DNA of 64,000 nt, from the NCBI RefSeq assembly GCF_014268585.2, contig NZ_CP077092.1, positions 2,976,001 through 3,040,000 on the forward strand, written 5' to 3'. The notes below the pieces were generated by a model. That model saw only the letters and a program-made list of their open reading frames with translations, made no database searches and was not told where the DNA came from. This document shows, piece by piece, positions 36,330 to 45,782 of the stretch (the first letter of the stretch is position 1; every line of letters begins with the position of its first letter). This DNA comes from Pseudomonas iranensis (lineage in GTDB: Bacteria > Pseudomonadota > Gammaproteobacteria > Pseudomonadales > Pseudomonadaceae). The translations under genes were made by a program, and so were the position numbers.

Positions 36330-38102
36330 TTAGTTTTGCTTGCGGTGCTTCAATCGGGCGCTACGTGCCTTCACGACAATGGAGGCGTAAGCAATGGAGA
36401 GCGAGATAGGGTTTTCCTGCTCCGCCAGAAGCAGCAAGTGACGGCCAATAGTCTCTGGATCAAAGCCTCTAATGGCTTCATTGGTGAGCATGTCCAAATC
36501 CAGAGAGGAGACGATGGGCTCCTCTTGGGCAGCCCAATCTGAGTCTACTGGGAGGGGATCAATTCTCGACTCGTTAGGGTTTGACGAATGAGCTGAGCTG
36601 GGCGCAGCTGCCTGGCTAGTCAGAGGCTCAACCAATGCTGAGGGCCGTGCGTCATGGTGCAACGGAGCGCTATCCACGAATTTTGGCTGAGCGCGTTCGG
36701 ATTGCTTGAACATGTCCGGGGTATCCATCCCAGCGGAGGGGAGCGTCTTCACATTTTCCGACTCTAAGCCATTGTCTGCTCGATATCGAATGAGTACAGA
36801 CTGTCCAAAATCCAGCGTGAACCATCGCCACGCCGTATTCTTTTGCAAGCCACGGTACGGCTCTCCCGAGGCAACGGCATTGCCCAAACCTTCGACTGAC
36901 GTTTGCCCCCTCTTGATAGACAACATATCAATAGCTGCCCGTGGCGGTTGCCAGTAGAGGGTATCTGGGTAATTGAAGGTCGCAGCCGATTCGCCTTGGC
37001 TGATCTCGTACATGCGCGTCGCTTCGTCGGTAATGTAAACGCTGTCTTGAATAGGCCCCAAAAATCGAGCATCAGGATTAGCTGCTCCCAACAGCGCGCC
37101 TGCCATGGTTGCAATCGTGTCGGTGTCGCTATCGAGCAGATTGGCCACCACTTCGATGACCTCCTGGGAACCGTATCGCTTTCCGATGAAGGCCGCGAAG
37201 TTTGCAAACAGGGCGCATTTGAGCCCAGAACCGCGCTCCTCTTTACTCAGTCCATTCTCTAGCGCAATCAGCCGGGAGTAGATGCCCACCCCATCTGATT
37301 GGTAGTTGGTTTCGATCAAATCGAATGCGTGGCGAGTTGATTGCCGCCACTCATTGGCGGTTTCAGAAATGGCGGTGCTCAGTGACCGACCCGACTTCTC
37401 TTCCCAGGTAGGCAACCAGAAAGTCGACAACTCGTTGTCGTTGGCGATGATTTGATGGATGCCTTCGATATCCTTCGCGAAGTTAAGCCATTCCTCAGGC
37501 CCAGGAACCCTTCCTGTCTCAAGAGTATGGGCCAGGCTCAACGCGTGAACGACGGCACCGGCAACCCCCCGCATGTGACCGTGGGTGCACAGGGAGTTTC
37601 GAACCACGTCTGGAAGAAAGGACTGTTTGTTCCTCAGGTCAGCGGCGGCCCAGACATGTGGCTGGACTCGCATGGCCGCACCATTGCCGCCGCCGTTTTC
37701 ATAGTTAGGGAAAAAGTTGCTAAACCAGCTGTTACTTCGATTACAGAGAGCCCCGGCAGCAGATTTACTGCCCCGGCCCGCACCTAATGCGTAGGCTTGC
37801 CATACAGGCAGCTCAATCTTGGCGAATGCTTCAACGTCGAAGTAGCCCTGTCCTGTGATGGCCCTACAAGTCGATAGGCGCAGCTGGGTGTCGTCGGAAT
37901 ATGCACCGGCGGGTAGTTGCACTTTTGCTCCAAAGCGGCCACCGATAAGGCGCTTCCAGCTCTCCGTACGAGTTACGCGAGAATGTCCAAGACGCTGTTG
38001 CACGGTCTTATCAGAGGCAAGTTCTGTAGGAAAGCCCAGCGCATCCCCATAGGCCGACCATAGGGCTGAGGAAACTGTACGTTTGAGTCGATTTTCTGAC
38101 AT
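36330..38102 (-). CDS. ADP-ribosylglycohydrolase with C-terminal extension
   Basis: A 590-residue DraG/ARH-family protein that should remove ADP-ribose from modified targets. Metal-binding motifs are present: GDALGFPTE at residues 19-27, SDDTQ (69-73), GNGAAMRV (139-146), and SDTDTIA with two aspartates (325-331). The catalytic core ends near residue 390; the last 200 residues are a Pro/Ser-rich linker and a helical end and are not part of the usual fold. The upstream gene encodes a DarT-like transferase and ends inside the alternative GTG start at 38114; ATG at 38102 is preferred. It probably acts as antidote to the transferase. Confidence 0.88.
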   Translation of the reverse strand: MSENRLKRTVSSALWSAYGDALGFPTELASDKTVQQRLGHSRVTRTESWKRLIGGRFGAKVQLPAGAYSDDTQLRLSTCRAITGQGYFDVEAFAKIELPVWQAYALGAGRGSKSAAGALCNRSNSWFSNFFPNYENGGGNGAAMRVQPHVWAAADLRNKQSFLPDVVRNSLCTHGHMRGVAGAVVHALSLAHTLETGRVPGPEEWLNFAKDIEGIHQIIANDNELSTFWLPTWEEKSGRSLSTAISETANEWRQSTRHAFDLIETNYQSDGVGIYSRLIALENGLSKEERGSGLKCALFANFAAFIGKRYGSQEVIEVVANLLDSDTDTIATMAGALLGAANPDARFLGPIQDSVYITDEATRMYEISQGESAATFNYPDTLYWQPPRAAIDMLSIKRGQTSVEGLGNAVASGEPYRGLQKNTAWRWFTLDFGQSVLIRYRADNGLESENVKTLPSAGMDTPDMFKQSERAQPKFVDSAPLHHDARPSALVEPLTSQAAAPSSAHSSNPNESRIDPLPVDSDWAAQEEPIVSSLDLDMLTNEAIRGFDPETIGRHLLLLAEQENPISLSIAYASIVVKARSARLKHRKQN

Positions 38103-38110
38103 TGAATGGC

Positions 38111-38749
38111 TCACTTAATCTCGTCAAACAGGTCTGGGTTCACGATGACGGGGACTACTCGGTGACCCATTGCATACATTTGTGCAGCGATCTCATTGCT
38201 GTCCGAGTCGCATCGGGCATACACACGCTGTAGGTAATCCGTTGAGACCTCACCTGGATACAAAATCTCAGCTTGAGGGCAGGTTGGGAGGCACAGTGGA
38301 TGGTCATTAGATCGGGTGATTACGTTGCCTGACCAGAGCATAGTGCTTTCCTTGAATGCATCACCAAGGCCATCGGCACCCTGAGCGCGGCGAACGCCTG
38401 AGTAGATGTTGTTTGTCGTAGTGAACCAGACCCCATCGTGCTGCATTATCTCAGGTGAAAAATCAAAAATGCACCAGAAAAAATCCTGTTCACGATGCCA
38501 ATTGCCGGAGTATTTAAAGAAGGTAGTGTTAATACGACTTATCGAGAGGTTGGCATAATCCAACCAAGCCGCGTCCTTGTTCCGACTTTGCGCATTGGGT
38601 TGGAAAATGTGTTTGAGCTGCTCGTCTGCATCGAGGCGTTGGCGAGATTTGAGTGCGCTGGAGGCAAAGATGCCGAGAGCACCACGGTTGGTGGTGAAGT
38701 GGACAATGGACTCAATGCCCCGATCTTTGCAGAGCTGCTCGATGCTCAT
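38111..38749 (-). CDS. DarT-like ADP-ribosyltransferase
   Basis: A 212-residue protein similar in layout to DarT, which attaches ADP-ribose to thymidine in DNA. Visible are H17-F18-T19 for NAD binding, the ADP-ribosylating loop region with NNIYSGVRRAQG (113-124), and E161 in AEILYPGEVSTDYLQRVY, where DarT has its catalytic glutamate. Its ATG overlaps the helicase stop (ATGA), and the glycohydrolase gene follows. A function as toxin or phage-triggered DNA modifier is inferred from the family and the neighbour. Confidence 0.72.
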   Translation of the reverse strand: MSIEQLCKDRGIESIVHFTTNRGALGIFASSALKSRQRLDADEQLKHIFQPNAQSRNKDAAWLDYANLSISRINTTFFKYSGNWHREQDFFWCIFDFSPEIMQHDGVWFTTTNNIYSGVRRAQGADGLGDAFKESTMLWSGNVITRSNDHPLCLPTCPQAEILYPGEVSTDYLQRVYARCDSDSNEIAAQMYAMGHRVVPVIVNPDLFDEIK

Positions 38750-40167
38750 ACCTTCACTTCCGTGTACAGGTCGTTGTCGATGAAGCGCATGATATCGGGA
38801 GCGTCAAAAGTTTTGAACCCGATTGCTACGCTTTCCCTTGCGCGGCCTATCCCCATGGCGATGAGCCTGCGCAGGCGAGAAGACAACTCATATTCATCGC
38901 TTCCCTGTCCATCGTCGGCATCGTCTTGAGGAGTGGACACATCCAAGATGCTGCCATCCAGGCCAATCATGATGACGTGATCGAATTCAAGGCCTTTGCT
39001 CGAATGCACGCTGCAGAGCGCGATATTCTCGGGGCCTTGGGGCCAATTAGGCTCACCAGTTAATTCGACATAGCCCAGTCCTAGCGACTGTAACGCTCGC
39101 CTGAGATCCCGGAAATAGAGTCTGGGGTGGAGAAACGCCACCGAGTCCTTCTCCAGATCGATCTGACTCAGATAGTCCAACGCCCAACGCAACTGGTGAG
39201 GGTAATCCCCCATCACTACGAAGGGCTTGATGCCATTCGATCGGGCGCTTCCGAAATCAGGCATGGTGCCATTATCGTCCAGTGTTAGGCCGGCGAGCAT
39301 CGCGCTGGCGAATTGTGCGATTTCACGAGTATTTCGGTAATTTGTCTGAAGCCGGCTGCTTTTTTCGGGCCGCAGGGTGACCCCTACCTCGCTCCAGGTA
39401 AAATTTCGGCTGTAGATGCGTTGTGCGCTGTCCAGGACAAATGTGATGGTTGCGTCCTCGGACTTCTGGTTCAGAACCGCGCGGATTTCATTGGCTGAAA
39501 AGTCTTGGGTTTCGTCCACGACGATAACATCGTACTGACGAAGCTTCTGAGTTGAAAGCATTGCAGCCAGGTCATTCCAGTCCACCAGATTCTTAGCCCG
39601 CTTCATTTCCATATAGGGGCGGATGACCTGATCCAGCAATCGTTGGCGAGCAGGGCGCTCCATCCGTGGGGTGATCCCGCGACCATCCCGCCGAGTGGTT
39701 AAGTAGTCATCCAGGTCGTCCGGCGCAAATCGGCCAAGAACGTACACTGCCTCGTCGACAACAAAGTCGGCATTCATCTTCATGCGGCTCGCGAGGGCTC
39801 TAAGGTGAGCCTCCGTACCTGTGATGTTGATGATGCCTTGGGCGCCTGTTAGGTGTTGGGCCCACTTGTTGAAGGTGTAGAAATCGAGATTGACCAGGGG
39901 TTCGTTGGCGAACTGCCGTTCCGTGAGCTCAGCAATGTAGCCGCGCAACGTCCGGTTGAAGGTCAGCACCAAGATTTCAACCGAGCCTGGAACGGGACGT
40001 TTCTTCTCACGGTTCAGGTAGAAACCTGCTGCGGAGCGCAGCTTGAGCAGCGCCGTGGTGGTCTTGCCGCTGCCGGCAGCCCCTCGAATCACCTCGACGC
40101 CCGCGCTGCTGCGAGAGAAAAGGGCCAGCTGTTCTGGGCTGGGCCTCACGTTGATCAACGCTTTCAT
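38746..40167 (-). CDS. UvrD-like superfamily 1 helicase
   Basis: A 473-residue protein with Walker A GAAGSGKT (29-36), motif II VVDETQDFS (D218-E219), motif III-like VLDSAQRIYSR, motif V CSVHSSKGLEFDHVIMIG and motif VI MGIGRARESVAIG. It is shorter than UvrD (about 720) and lacks most 2B insertions. It heads an operon in which the DarT-like and ARH genes follow with overlap, suggesting it recognises or processes the DNA on which they act. Confidence 0.88.
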   Translation of the reverse strand: MKALINVRPSPEQLALFSRSSAGVEVIRGAAGSGKTTTALLKLRSAAGFYLNREKKRPVPGSVEILVLTFNRTLRGYIAELTERQFANEPLVNLDFYTFNKWAQHLTGAQGIINITGTEAHLRALASRMKMNADFVVDEAVYVLGRFAPDDLDDYLTTRRDGRGITPRMERPARQRLLDQVIRPYMEMKRAKNLVDWNDLAAMLSTQKLRQYDVIVVDETQDFSANEIRAVLNQKSEDATITFVLDSAQRIYSRNFTWSEVGVTLRPEKSSRLQTNYRNTREIAQFASAMLAGLTLDDNGTMPDFGSARSNGIKPFVVMGDYPHQLRWALDYLSQIDLEKDSVAFLHPRLYFRDLRRALQSLGLGYVELTGEPNWPQGPENIALCSVHSSKGLEFDHVIMIGLDGSILDVSTPQDDADDGQGSDEYELSSRLRRLIAMGIGRARESVAIGFKTFDAPDIMRFIDNDLYTEVKV

Positions 40168-40491
40168 ACTGCAATCCCTGGCAATAAAGGGCTAAATGCT
40201 ATCACTGAACGACTGACATTGCTGTAGGGCCAGCGCATCAATAAACGCAGCCATTTTGCGCTTTTTGCAGATGCAGCCCGGGCGAGATAGGCGAGCAGCG
40301 CCACTGACTTCGTTCAAGTTTGTCCTTTCGCCTCGTCGAGCTTTGGAGGAAGCATCGAAAATGTTCAGCGTGGAGGCAAACTGATATCATTAGGTGCTAG
40401 CATCTGTATGCAGGACACGCCACCTCCAACGGACGGGGAAAAACCGCGTCGCGCCGGTGGGAAACGTTGGGTATTCGAGTAAGGAAGATCG
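40168..40491. other. divergent promoter region
   Basis: A 324-base gap between the helicase operon (minus) and the first TIR gene (plus). No gene seen. It holds TGATATCAT (40382-40390), also found upstream of the five-gene TIR operon at 53998-54006. Confidence 0.45.
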
Positions 40492-41346
40492 ATGTACATA
40501 GGTTTCGAGCTGAATGATTACCAGCCCCTCCGTAAGGTTCATTCCTATGAAACCGATGCGTTGGAAGAACAGGCAAAAGGCGCCTTCGACAAGCTGTCCG
40601 AATACATGGTGGGCAAATTCCAGGGCAAAGACGTCATTGACGCGGGACAGCTGGCTGACCATCTGTTCCCGACTAAGAGGGCCCATGTGTTCCTGTCACA
40701 TTCGCACCGGGACGCTGACCAGGCTATCGAGCTGGCTGTTGCCCTGCAGGACAAAGGGCTAAACGTGTTCGTCGACTCCTGTGTATGGGGCTATTTTCCT
40801 AAACTGCTTGACGCCCTCAACGAGGTGTACGCCGAGCCTAAGAGAAAGCCCGAGGGTGGAGTCGTCTACGACTATAGAAAAGCGACTGACCTGGCCGCCG
40901 GCGTTCACATGATGCTCGCGGGCGCACTTCAGGCGATGATCGACCGGTCAGAGCTTTTCGTGTTCCTGAACACCAGTAACTCGGTACCCATGACTAACTT
41001 CGCGGGTGTGGATCAGACGTTTTCCCCATGGATCTACTCCGAGCTCCAGTTTAGTGCGACTGCTCGTACCCGGGTTCCACCTCGACACCAGATCACAATG
41101 GACTCGGTGTCGATCGAAGAGCAGCGTCATTTCAAAGCGATCGCGAGTAGTGAAGCATTGCTGTCCTTCAAGGCTTTCAACAAGCATTTGCCCAAAGTTA
41201 ACGGTGGCGAATTGAAAACCTGGTTCACAGGTACCCACGAGCGCGAAACCCGTGCCTTGGATAGCTTGTACGGTGCTTCGGATATTCCCGAAAACTTCTT
41301 CAGGCTGCGTAACGCGCTGGAGAAGCAAGAGCTACTGGGCTCCTGA
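40492..41346 (+). CDS. TIR-domain protein, family B (copy 1)
   Basis: A 284-residue soluble protein. About 60 residues precede a TIR-like domain beginning HVFLSHSHRDADQAIELAVA and NVFVDSCVWG; the TIR NADase position is W180-x3-E184 in SPWIYSELQFS. A C-terminal segment (HLPKVNGGELKTWF ... ALDSLYG) is shared with the copy at 48694. Likely NAD+ cleavage or second-messenger synthesis, by family. Probably a stand-alone unit on the plus strand; a frameshifted gene follows 99 bases later. Three further family B members are in the window. Confidence 0.8.
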   Translation: MYIGFELNDYQPLRKVHSYETDALEEQAKGAFDKLSEYMVGKFQGKDVIDAGQLADHLFPTKRAHVFLSHSHRDADQAIELAVALQDKGLNVFVDSCVWGYFPKLLDALNEVYAEPKRKPEGGVVYDYRKATDLAAGVHMMLAGALQAMIDRSELFVFLNTSNSVPMTNFAGVDQTFSPWIYSELQFSATARTRVPPRHQITMDSVSIEEQRHFKAIASSEALLSFKAFNKHLPKVNGGELKTWFTGTHERETRALDSLYGASDIPENFFRLRNALEKQELLGS

Positions 41347-41445
41347 TCGCGCTGCGATTATCGGCTACCAAGGCCCCCTTATAGAGGCAGCCTAGCCAGT
41401 CGATCGGCTCAGCCTTGGGATAGTCGCGACGAGGGGGGCAGTAGT

Positions 41446-42085
41446 TTGTCGAACGCAGGGAACGCCTCGGTGAGGCCATCAACCGGTTCACCCACCGCTG
41501 ATAGCGAGCCTTCTCAGGTTGAAATCCTTGAGGTACTGCGGGAGGCCAAGGTGCTTGCCCGTCGATATTATGACCTCACCGGTAAACCCTTGGGTATCAC
41601 GGGCGAAGTGGCCGAATACGAAGCCGCCATGAAGCTGAATCTTTCTTCATCCGCCGAGGCAAGCGGGCTATGACGCCACGGAGGTTCGCCAGGAAGGGGA
41701 GGTGAAAATCCAAATAAAAGGTCGTTGCATCACCGACCCTCAAAAAATATCGGGCCGCATGGGATCTATCGATTTGCGGCAAGCCTTCGATACCGTGCTC
41801 TTGGTGCTACTAGACTCCGACTTCAATGCATTCGCTATGTATGAAGCCAGTCGTGCCCAAGTGGGCGCAGCCCTGAGTATTCCTGGATCGAAGGCCAGAA
41901 ATGAGCGGGGTGCGTTGGCCATCAAGCAGTTCATGGCCATCGGCGCTGTGCGATGGGTTCGTGAGCAAGAAGCCCCCATCGAAGATACTGACGCTTGGCC
42001 AGAGACATCCACTGAGCGTAAGAGGTGCCGGGGTAGCGGCCGTATAAATCATCCTGCGCCTGCCTTAGGAGGAGGCGTACTCTAG
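41446..42085 (+). pseudogene. frameshifted DUF6998-like gene
   Basis: Two adjacent frames make one family: the first gives VLARRYYDLTGKPLGITG and stops at 41673; the second continues with GYDATEVRQEGEVKIQIKGR and GSKARNERGALAIKQF. In the family these parts are joined by QAGYDA; here one extra base near 41664 puts the reading out of frame. The start would be TTG at 41446 after GAGGGGGG. It may be a true mutation or a sequencing error. Some relatives are found beside restriction or defence genes. Confidence 0.6.
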
Positions 42086-42154
42086 ATGTTATCGAGTAAT
42101 CTGGTCGGATTCTTTTTACTCCGTCCAGGCGCCCTCCAAGCAGCTACCCTCTGA

Positions 42155-42928
42155 TCAAACCTTGCTTCGCAAGATGCTGCCCCCATGCAGCCTGGAAAGC
42201 GACTCAAGGATTTCCATTGAGTTGGGTCGTATCACTTGCTCATCGATCCACTCTCGCAGCCTTATATCTGTCAGCGGCTTAAGGTGATCTGTTTTGGCCT
42301 CATGGAAGACGGGCACCGAGTCGAAAGCCCACGATTCATTGGCGACCACCAACTCTTTGGCATGCTTGGCTTGCCAAATAAAATGGCTAAACATCAGCTC
42401 CATATGAATCCAAGGAGACCCAGTTTTATCCTCGTCTTCGATTGAGTGCTGCGTTGATAAGGAATGGTCGGTGTTCAAGAAAAACAACGCGGTGGATTCG
42501 CTGATCATTTGCTGCAAAGCTGTCGCTAGGATCATGTACACATGGGCGGTCGAGCGATTGCGCAGGTCGTAGTGATAACGAGTGGTACCCACGATTTTGC
42601 AATGCTTCTCATCGATTGCCTTCAGGAGTTCGTACGCCGAACCCCAAACCGTAGAGTCGATGAATGCTGTTATCCCTTTCTTTTTCAGATCCAGCGCGAG
42701 CTGGATCGCCAAGGCTTGATCCTGGTAGGAATGGGATATGAAAATGTCGCATCGCTGCGCTGGGAACAATTGCTTGATGACGGTTTTGGCATCAATGCTA
42801 ACGTTGTCTTTCAATAAGTAATTTTTAAGCTTGACCGTTGAGGCTTTAAGATTGCTCTTGAAGTCACTTACGTCCTTGGTAATAGGGAAATGTTCGGGGT
42901 TGATGTCAATGTTGAAGCCGTATTCCAT
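42155..42928 (-). CDS. TIR-domain protein, family B (copy 2; module 1)
   Basis: A 257-residue protein with the TIR-like domain from DIFISHSYQDQALAIQLALD (61-80), FIDSTVWG and W173-x3-E177 in SPWIHMELMF. It is the third gene of module 1, starting 7 bases after the SLOG stop, with AAAGGA before the ATG. Closest relative in the window is copy 4 at 50904. It ends in a helical segment and has no membrane helix. Confidence 0.82.
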   Translation of the reverse strand: MEYGFNIDINPEHFPITKDVSDFKSNLKASTVKLKNYLLKDNVSIDAKTVIKQLFPAQRCDIFISHSYQDQALAIQLALDLKKKGITAFIDSTVWGSAYELLKAIDEKHCKIVGTTRYHYDLRNRSTAHVYMILATALQQMISESTALFFLNTDHSLSTQHSIEDEDKTGSPWIHMELMFSHFIWQAKHAKELVVANESWAFDSVPVFHEAKTDHLKPLTDIRLREWIDEQVIRPNSMEILESLSRLHGGSILRSKV

Positions 42929-42935
42929 TTTGTGG

Positions 42936-43574
42936 TTATCCTTTACCGAAAGTATTGTCCGGATCGTGTCTTGGTTTCGAGGGTTTCACTGACAGCTTGC
43001 GTTCGCTGTTTAGCCCGATCCCCAGGCCATGGGTGAACAGACCAACGTAGTCGAGCAGCTCGTCGTAATCCTTTTCGTCGGGTGTGAGCCAGGACTCAAT
43101 TGAGGCAGAAGCGCCACCAGGGCTGCGGAGCGCTATCACATTTGCTCGGGGATGATCCCTTTTGAACTGCTTGTGTTCGTCGAGGATACCTTGTTGCCCG
43201 CCGATGAAGACCGCGGCCTCAAACTTGTGGTGGCTGAACATGGCTCTTCTCATGAGTTCCAGACTCGACTGCCGGTCGCCAGTTGAATCTACTTCAATCA
43301 AGTTTTCAAATCTGAGGTTCACCTTTGGAGCTACCTTTGCGAAGTATTTCGACTGGTAGATCGTCACGGCAGCTCTGTTGTCGACTCCTAGATCCTCGCA
43401 GACCGCGAGAATGAGAGGGGAGATTGTGGGATGACCACCAAATACGAGATGTTTACGACCCACTACGGTGTACAGGAATGTTCGAAGCGATGCCTGAATC
43501 AGCATCGGATCACATTGTTCATAGAAACTGTTATGACTGCTTGGAACGCTGGCAGAAAGGAATATTTTGCCCAT
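42936..43574 (-). CDS. SLOG-domain protein (module 1)
   Basis: A 212-residue Rossmann-like protein: KIFLSASVP at the N-terminus, LVFGGHPTISP (43-53), VTIYQSKYF, and the SLOG nucleotide-binding loop FIGGQQGILDE (123-133, G-G-x2-G-x3-E). SLOG domains bind NAD-derived or nucleotide signals, as in the ThsA sensor of Thoeris; here the domain is free of SIR2 or any visible effector. Middle gene of the TIR - SLOG - TIR module; a paralogue is at 51674. The ATG at 43574 is 152 bases after the family X TIR stop. Confidence 0.78.
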   Translation of the reverse strand: MGKIFLSASVPSSHNSFYEQCDPMLIQASLRTFLYTVVGRKHLVFGGHPTISPLILAVCEDLGVDNRAAVTIYQSKYFAKVAPKVNLRFENLIEVDSTGDRQSSLELMRRAMFSHHKFEAAVFIGGQQGILDEHKQFKRDHPRANVIALRSPGGASASIESWLTPDEKDYDELLDYVGLFTHGLGIGLNSERKLSVKPSKPRHDPDNTFGKG

Positions 43575-43726
43575 ATCGTTGGCCTCAGATTTAGCTGTAT
43601 GGAGGGATGCGCTGGTTCAGACGTGTGCCCGATCTCTGACTATCGAGTGATCATTCACCATGATTGCCGGCGGAGACGCTTGCAGGTCAATCTCTGGAAG
43701 GAACGTTTCGAACGGGCACGCGGTTC

Positions 43727-44866
43727 CTAATACCAATCTTGGAATCGATGGCCAGCGGCGTTCGCCTTCACCAAGCGCGCATGCCCATCAAGCCTGTCTC
43801 CGAGCCATTGCATGTGGGCTTTCCAGGTTCTTTCTTCGATCCCTTCTTCGTTATAAATCACGGCAACTGGAGGCGAGTGCTCCTCCAGCGATGCTTCATA
43901 GAATGACTCGCTGGTTGGTACGCGAAGCTCTGGGTAGACAACGATTTCTTCATTTTTTACTGAGACCACCAATCCTCTTCGGGACGAAGCGCCCAGCACT
44001 TTACCGCCGGCGGCCTCTACCGAAGACGTTAGCTTCCCGACAAGATCCCGGTACCTGATCGATACGCTTTTGCTTCGATAGAGCTCGATTTTCTCGAGAA
44101 TCTCGGTCAAAGCGTCCGACTGAATCAGCCGATCTGCACCGAGATCAGAATCCTCCAACTGGACTTGTCCGCTGATCAAATGGATGTTGGTTGCTTCAAC
44201 GCGTGGCCACCCAACGCGAAGCATGGCGAGTTTCCTCAACGAAGCCCTTTCGAACTCCAGCTCAGTCCAGCGGCCTTTGAAGTACCCTGAGCTATCGAGG
44301 TAGACGAGTACGTCGGAGTCGCAGAGGCGCTGCCATAGCACCTCTTGGAAGTGCTCTCCAGGTAAAATCCCGTGCGTGTCGAGGAAAACGTCGTACTGCC
44401 TCGCACACAGTTCTGAATACAGTTGCAGAGCGGCCTCTGTGGACTCTTTGCGTCGATAGCTGAGGAACACCCGGCGCTGACGTGGGATCAGCGAGCTTGC
44501 CTCCAGGAGACAGCTCGCAAGGATAGCTGGGCTTTGGGTCATCGCAACGCCGTTCAATGCTCCAAGCTTTCCAGGAAATTCGGCTTTAAAAGTGTCTGGA
44601 TCCCGCGCAACCGGAACCAGTGGTACTCGGCGGTCAATGAAATGCTCAATGGCCGCCTCATCAGTGGCATTGATGCTTGCGCAAAGGGCTGCGCAGCAGC
44701 GATCAAACTTGGGTCGGAAGCGCCTGGGATCTCCCCGAAACAGTGTCACGTCTTCATGAAGCACTAACCCGAGTTCCGAAATTCGCTCCTCTAGAGCGGC
44801 CTCGATCTCATCGGCAATAGCGGTGGGAAAGTCGCCTAGTAGGGCGAGGGAGTAGCGGGCGTCCAT
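43727..44866 (-). CDS. TIR-domain protein, family X (module 1)
   Basis: A 379-residue protein. The N-terminal 125 residues form an alpha/beta domain that may itself be SLOG- or TIR-like (LALLGDFPTAIADEIEAALE). A TIR domain follows with RRVFLSYRRKESTEAALQLY (131-150), FLDTHGILPGEHFQEVLW and W200-x3-E204 in GRWTELEFERA. The C-terminal 150 residues resemble copy 2 (PPVAVIYNEEGIEERTWKAH). First gene of module 1; ATG at 44866 with GGAAG five bases before it. Confidence 0.82.
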   Translation of the reverse strand: MDARYSLALLGDFPTAIADEIEAALEERISELGLVLHEDVTLFRGDPRRFRPKFDRCCAALCASINATDEAAIEHFIDRRVPLVPVARDPDTFKAEFPGKLGALNGVAMTQSPAILASCLLEASSLIPRQRRVFLSYRRKESTEAALQLYSELCARQYDVFLDTHGILPGEHFQEVLWQRLCDSDVLVYLDSSGYFKGRWTELEFERASLRKLAMLRVGWPRVEATNIHLISGQVQLEDSDLGADRLIQSDALTEILEKIELYRSKSVSIRYRDLVGKLTSSVEAAGGKVLGASSRRGLVVSVKNEEIVVYPELRVPTSESFYEASLEEHSPPVAVIYNEEGIEERTWKAHMQWLGDRLDGHARLVKANAAGHRFQDWY

Positions 44867-45188
44867 GAAGCTTCCGAGCCTCTCTATATCGTTGGCGTAC
44901 AAGTGGCGGGCCGGGGACTCCGCACACCCAGTCGCTTGGGTGGGCTCAGTTCTACCGGTCAACATGCTATAAGTGGCGATAAGCTATCATGTATCCAACG
45001 CACATGCTCTTGAATGCTGCTAGAAAGGTGCAGCCCTTTCCGTGCTTTCGTCCAGTAATCGGCAGTAGACAGATCAGAGTTTCTGGTGGCTTGCGGGGCT
45101 CAGAAATGGAAACCATAAAATCCGAGATGACCAGGCATGCTCCGTGTGAACATTGCCGCATCACAGCCCTCTATCTCAAGGAAATCCA
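44867..45188. other. divergent promoter region
   Basis: A 322-base gap between module 1 (minus) and a membrane protein gene (plus). I see no gene. It should hold the promoters of both units. Confidence 0.4.
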
Positions 45189-45587
45189 ATGCTGATGAGA
45201 TTCGACCCTCCAACCCGAATCACCTACATTGCGTTGACCTACGCGATACCATGCTTGGCGATGTTCGCGCTATGGATGCAAGACGATTTGACGAATCTAA
45301 CTGCAGCTCTGACGCTGGGTGTGGCTGCAACCTTGTTTCTTCGAATGGAGTGGATACAGAACTTCGTCCGGGCGAGGTGGCAACGTGAGTATGAACAAAA
45401 ACTGGCCGCCACGGATGCGGCATTGGCTCGGGATGATCTAAGCGCCATAGAGCGTCGTCGGCTTCAGCGCTATCGTAACCAACTGGCTGATCGCTACCAT
45501 CTGGTTACCTCTCCCGCGGTAACCTACAAGCCGATCAATGTCATGGGGTATGTGCTCAAATTCAGTGTTTACGCGTTCAAGAACTAG
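45189..45587 (+). CDS. small membrane protein
   Basis: A 132-residue protein with two closely spaced hydrophobic segments (ITYIALTYAIPCLAMFALW and LTAALTLGVAATLFL, about 12-55) and a basic, helical cytoplasmic part. AAGGA precedes the ATG by seven bases. Function unknown. Its position next to module 1 recalls the membrane protein in module 2, although the sequence is different and the strand is opposite. Confidence 0.65.
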   Translation: MLMRFDPPTRITYIALTYAIPCLAMFALWMQDDLTNLTAALTLGVAATLFLRMEWIQNFVRARWQREYEQKLAATDAALARDDLSAIERRRLQRYRNQLADRYHLVTSPAVTYKPINVMGYVLKFSVYAFKN

Positions 45588-45782
45588 GTTGAGTTTGCTG
45601 GATTCTTAGCCTGCGGTTTTTTCGCGAGATCGCTATGCTGCTGGATCACGACTTCAAGCGCCGCCGCCGGCTACAGGGCATGCTTTGAGAGTCAGGGGCA
45701 AGGTCAATTGAGTCACGCACTCAGTGTTCGAGATGGGCAACAATGCTCACCTCGGCACGCTCAAGCTTTGAAGGAGCAGGGA

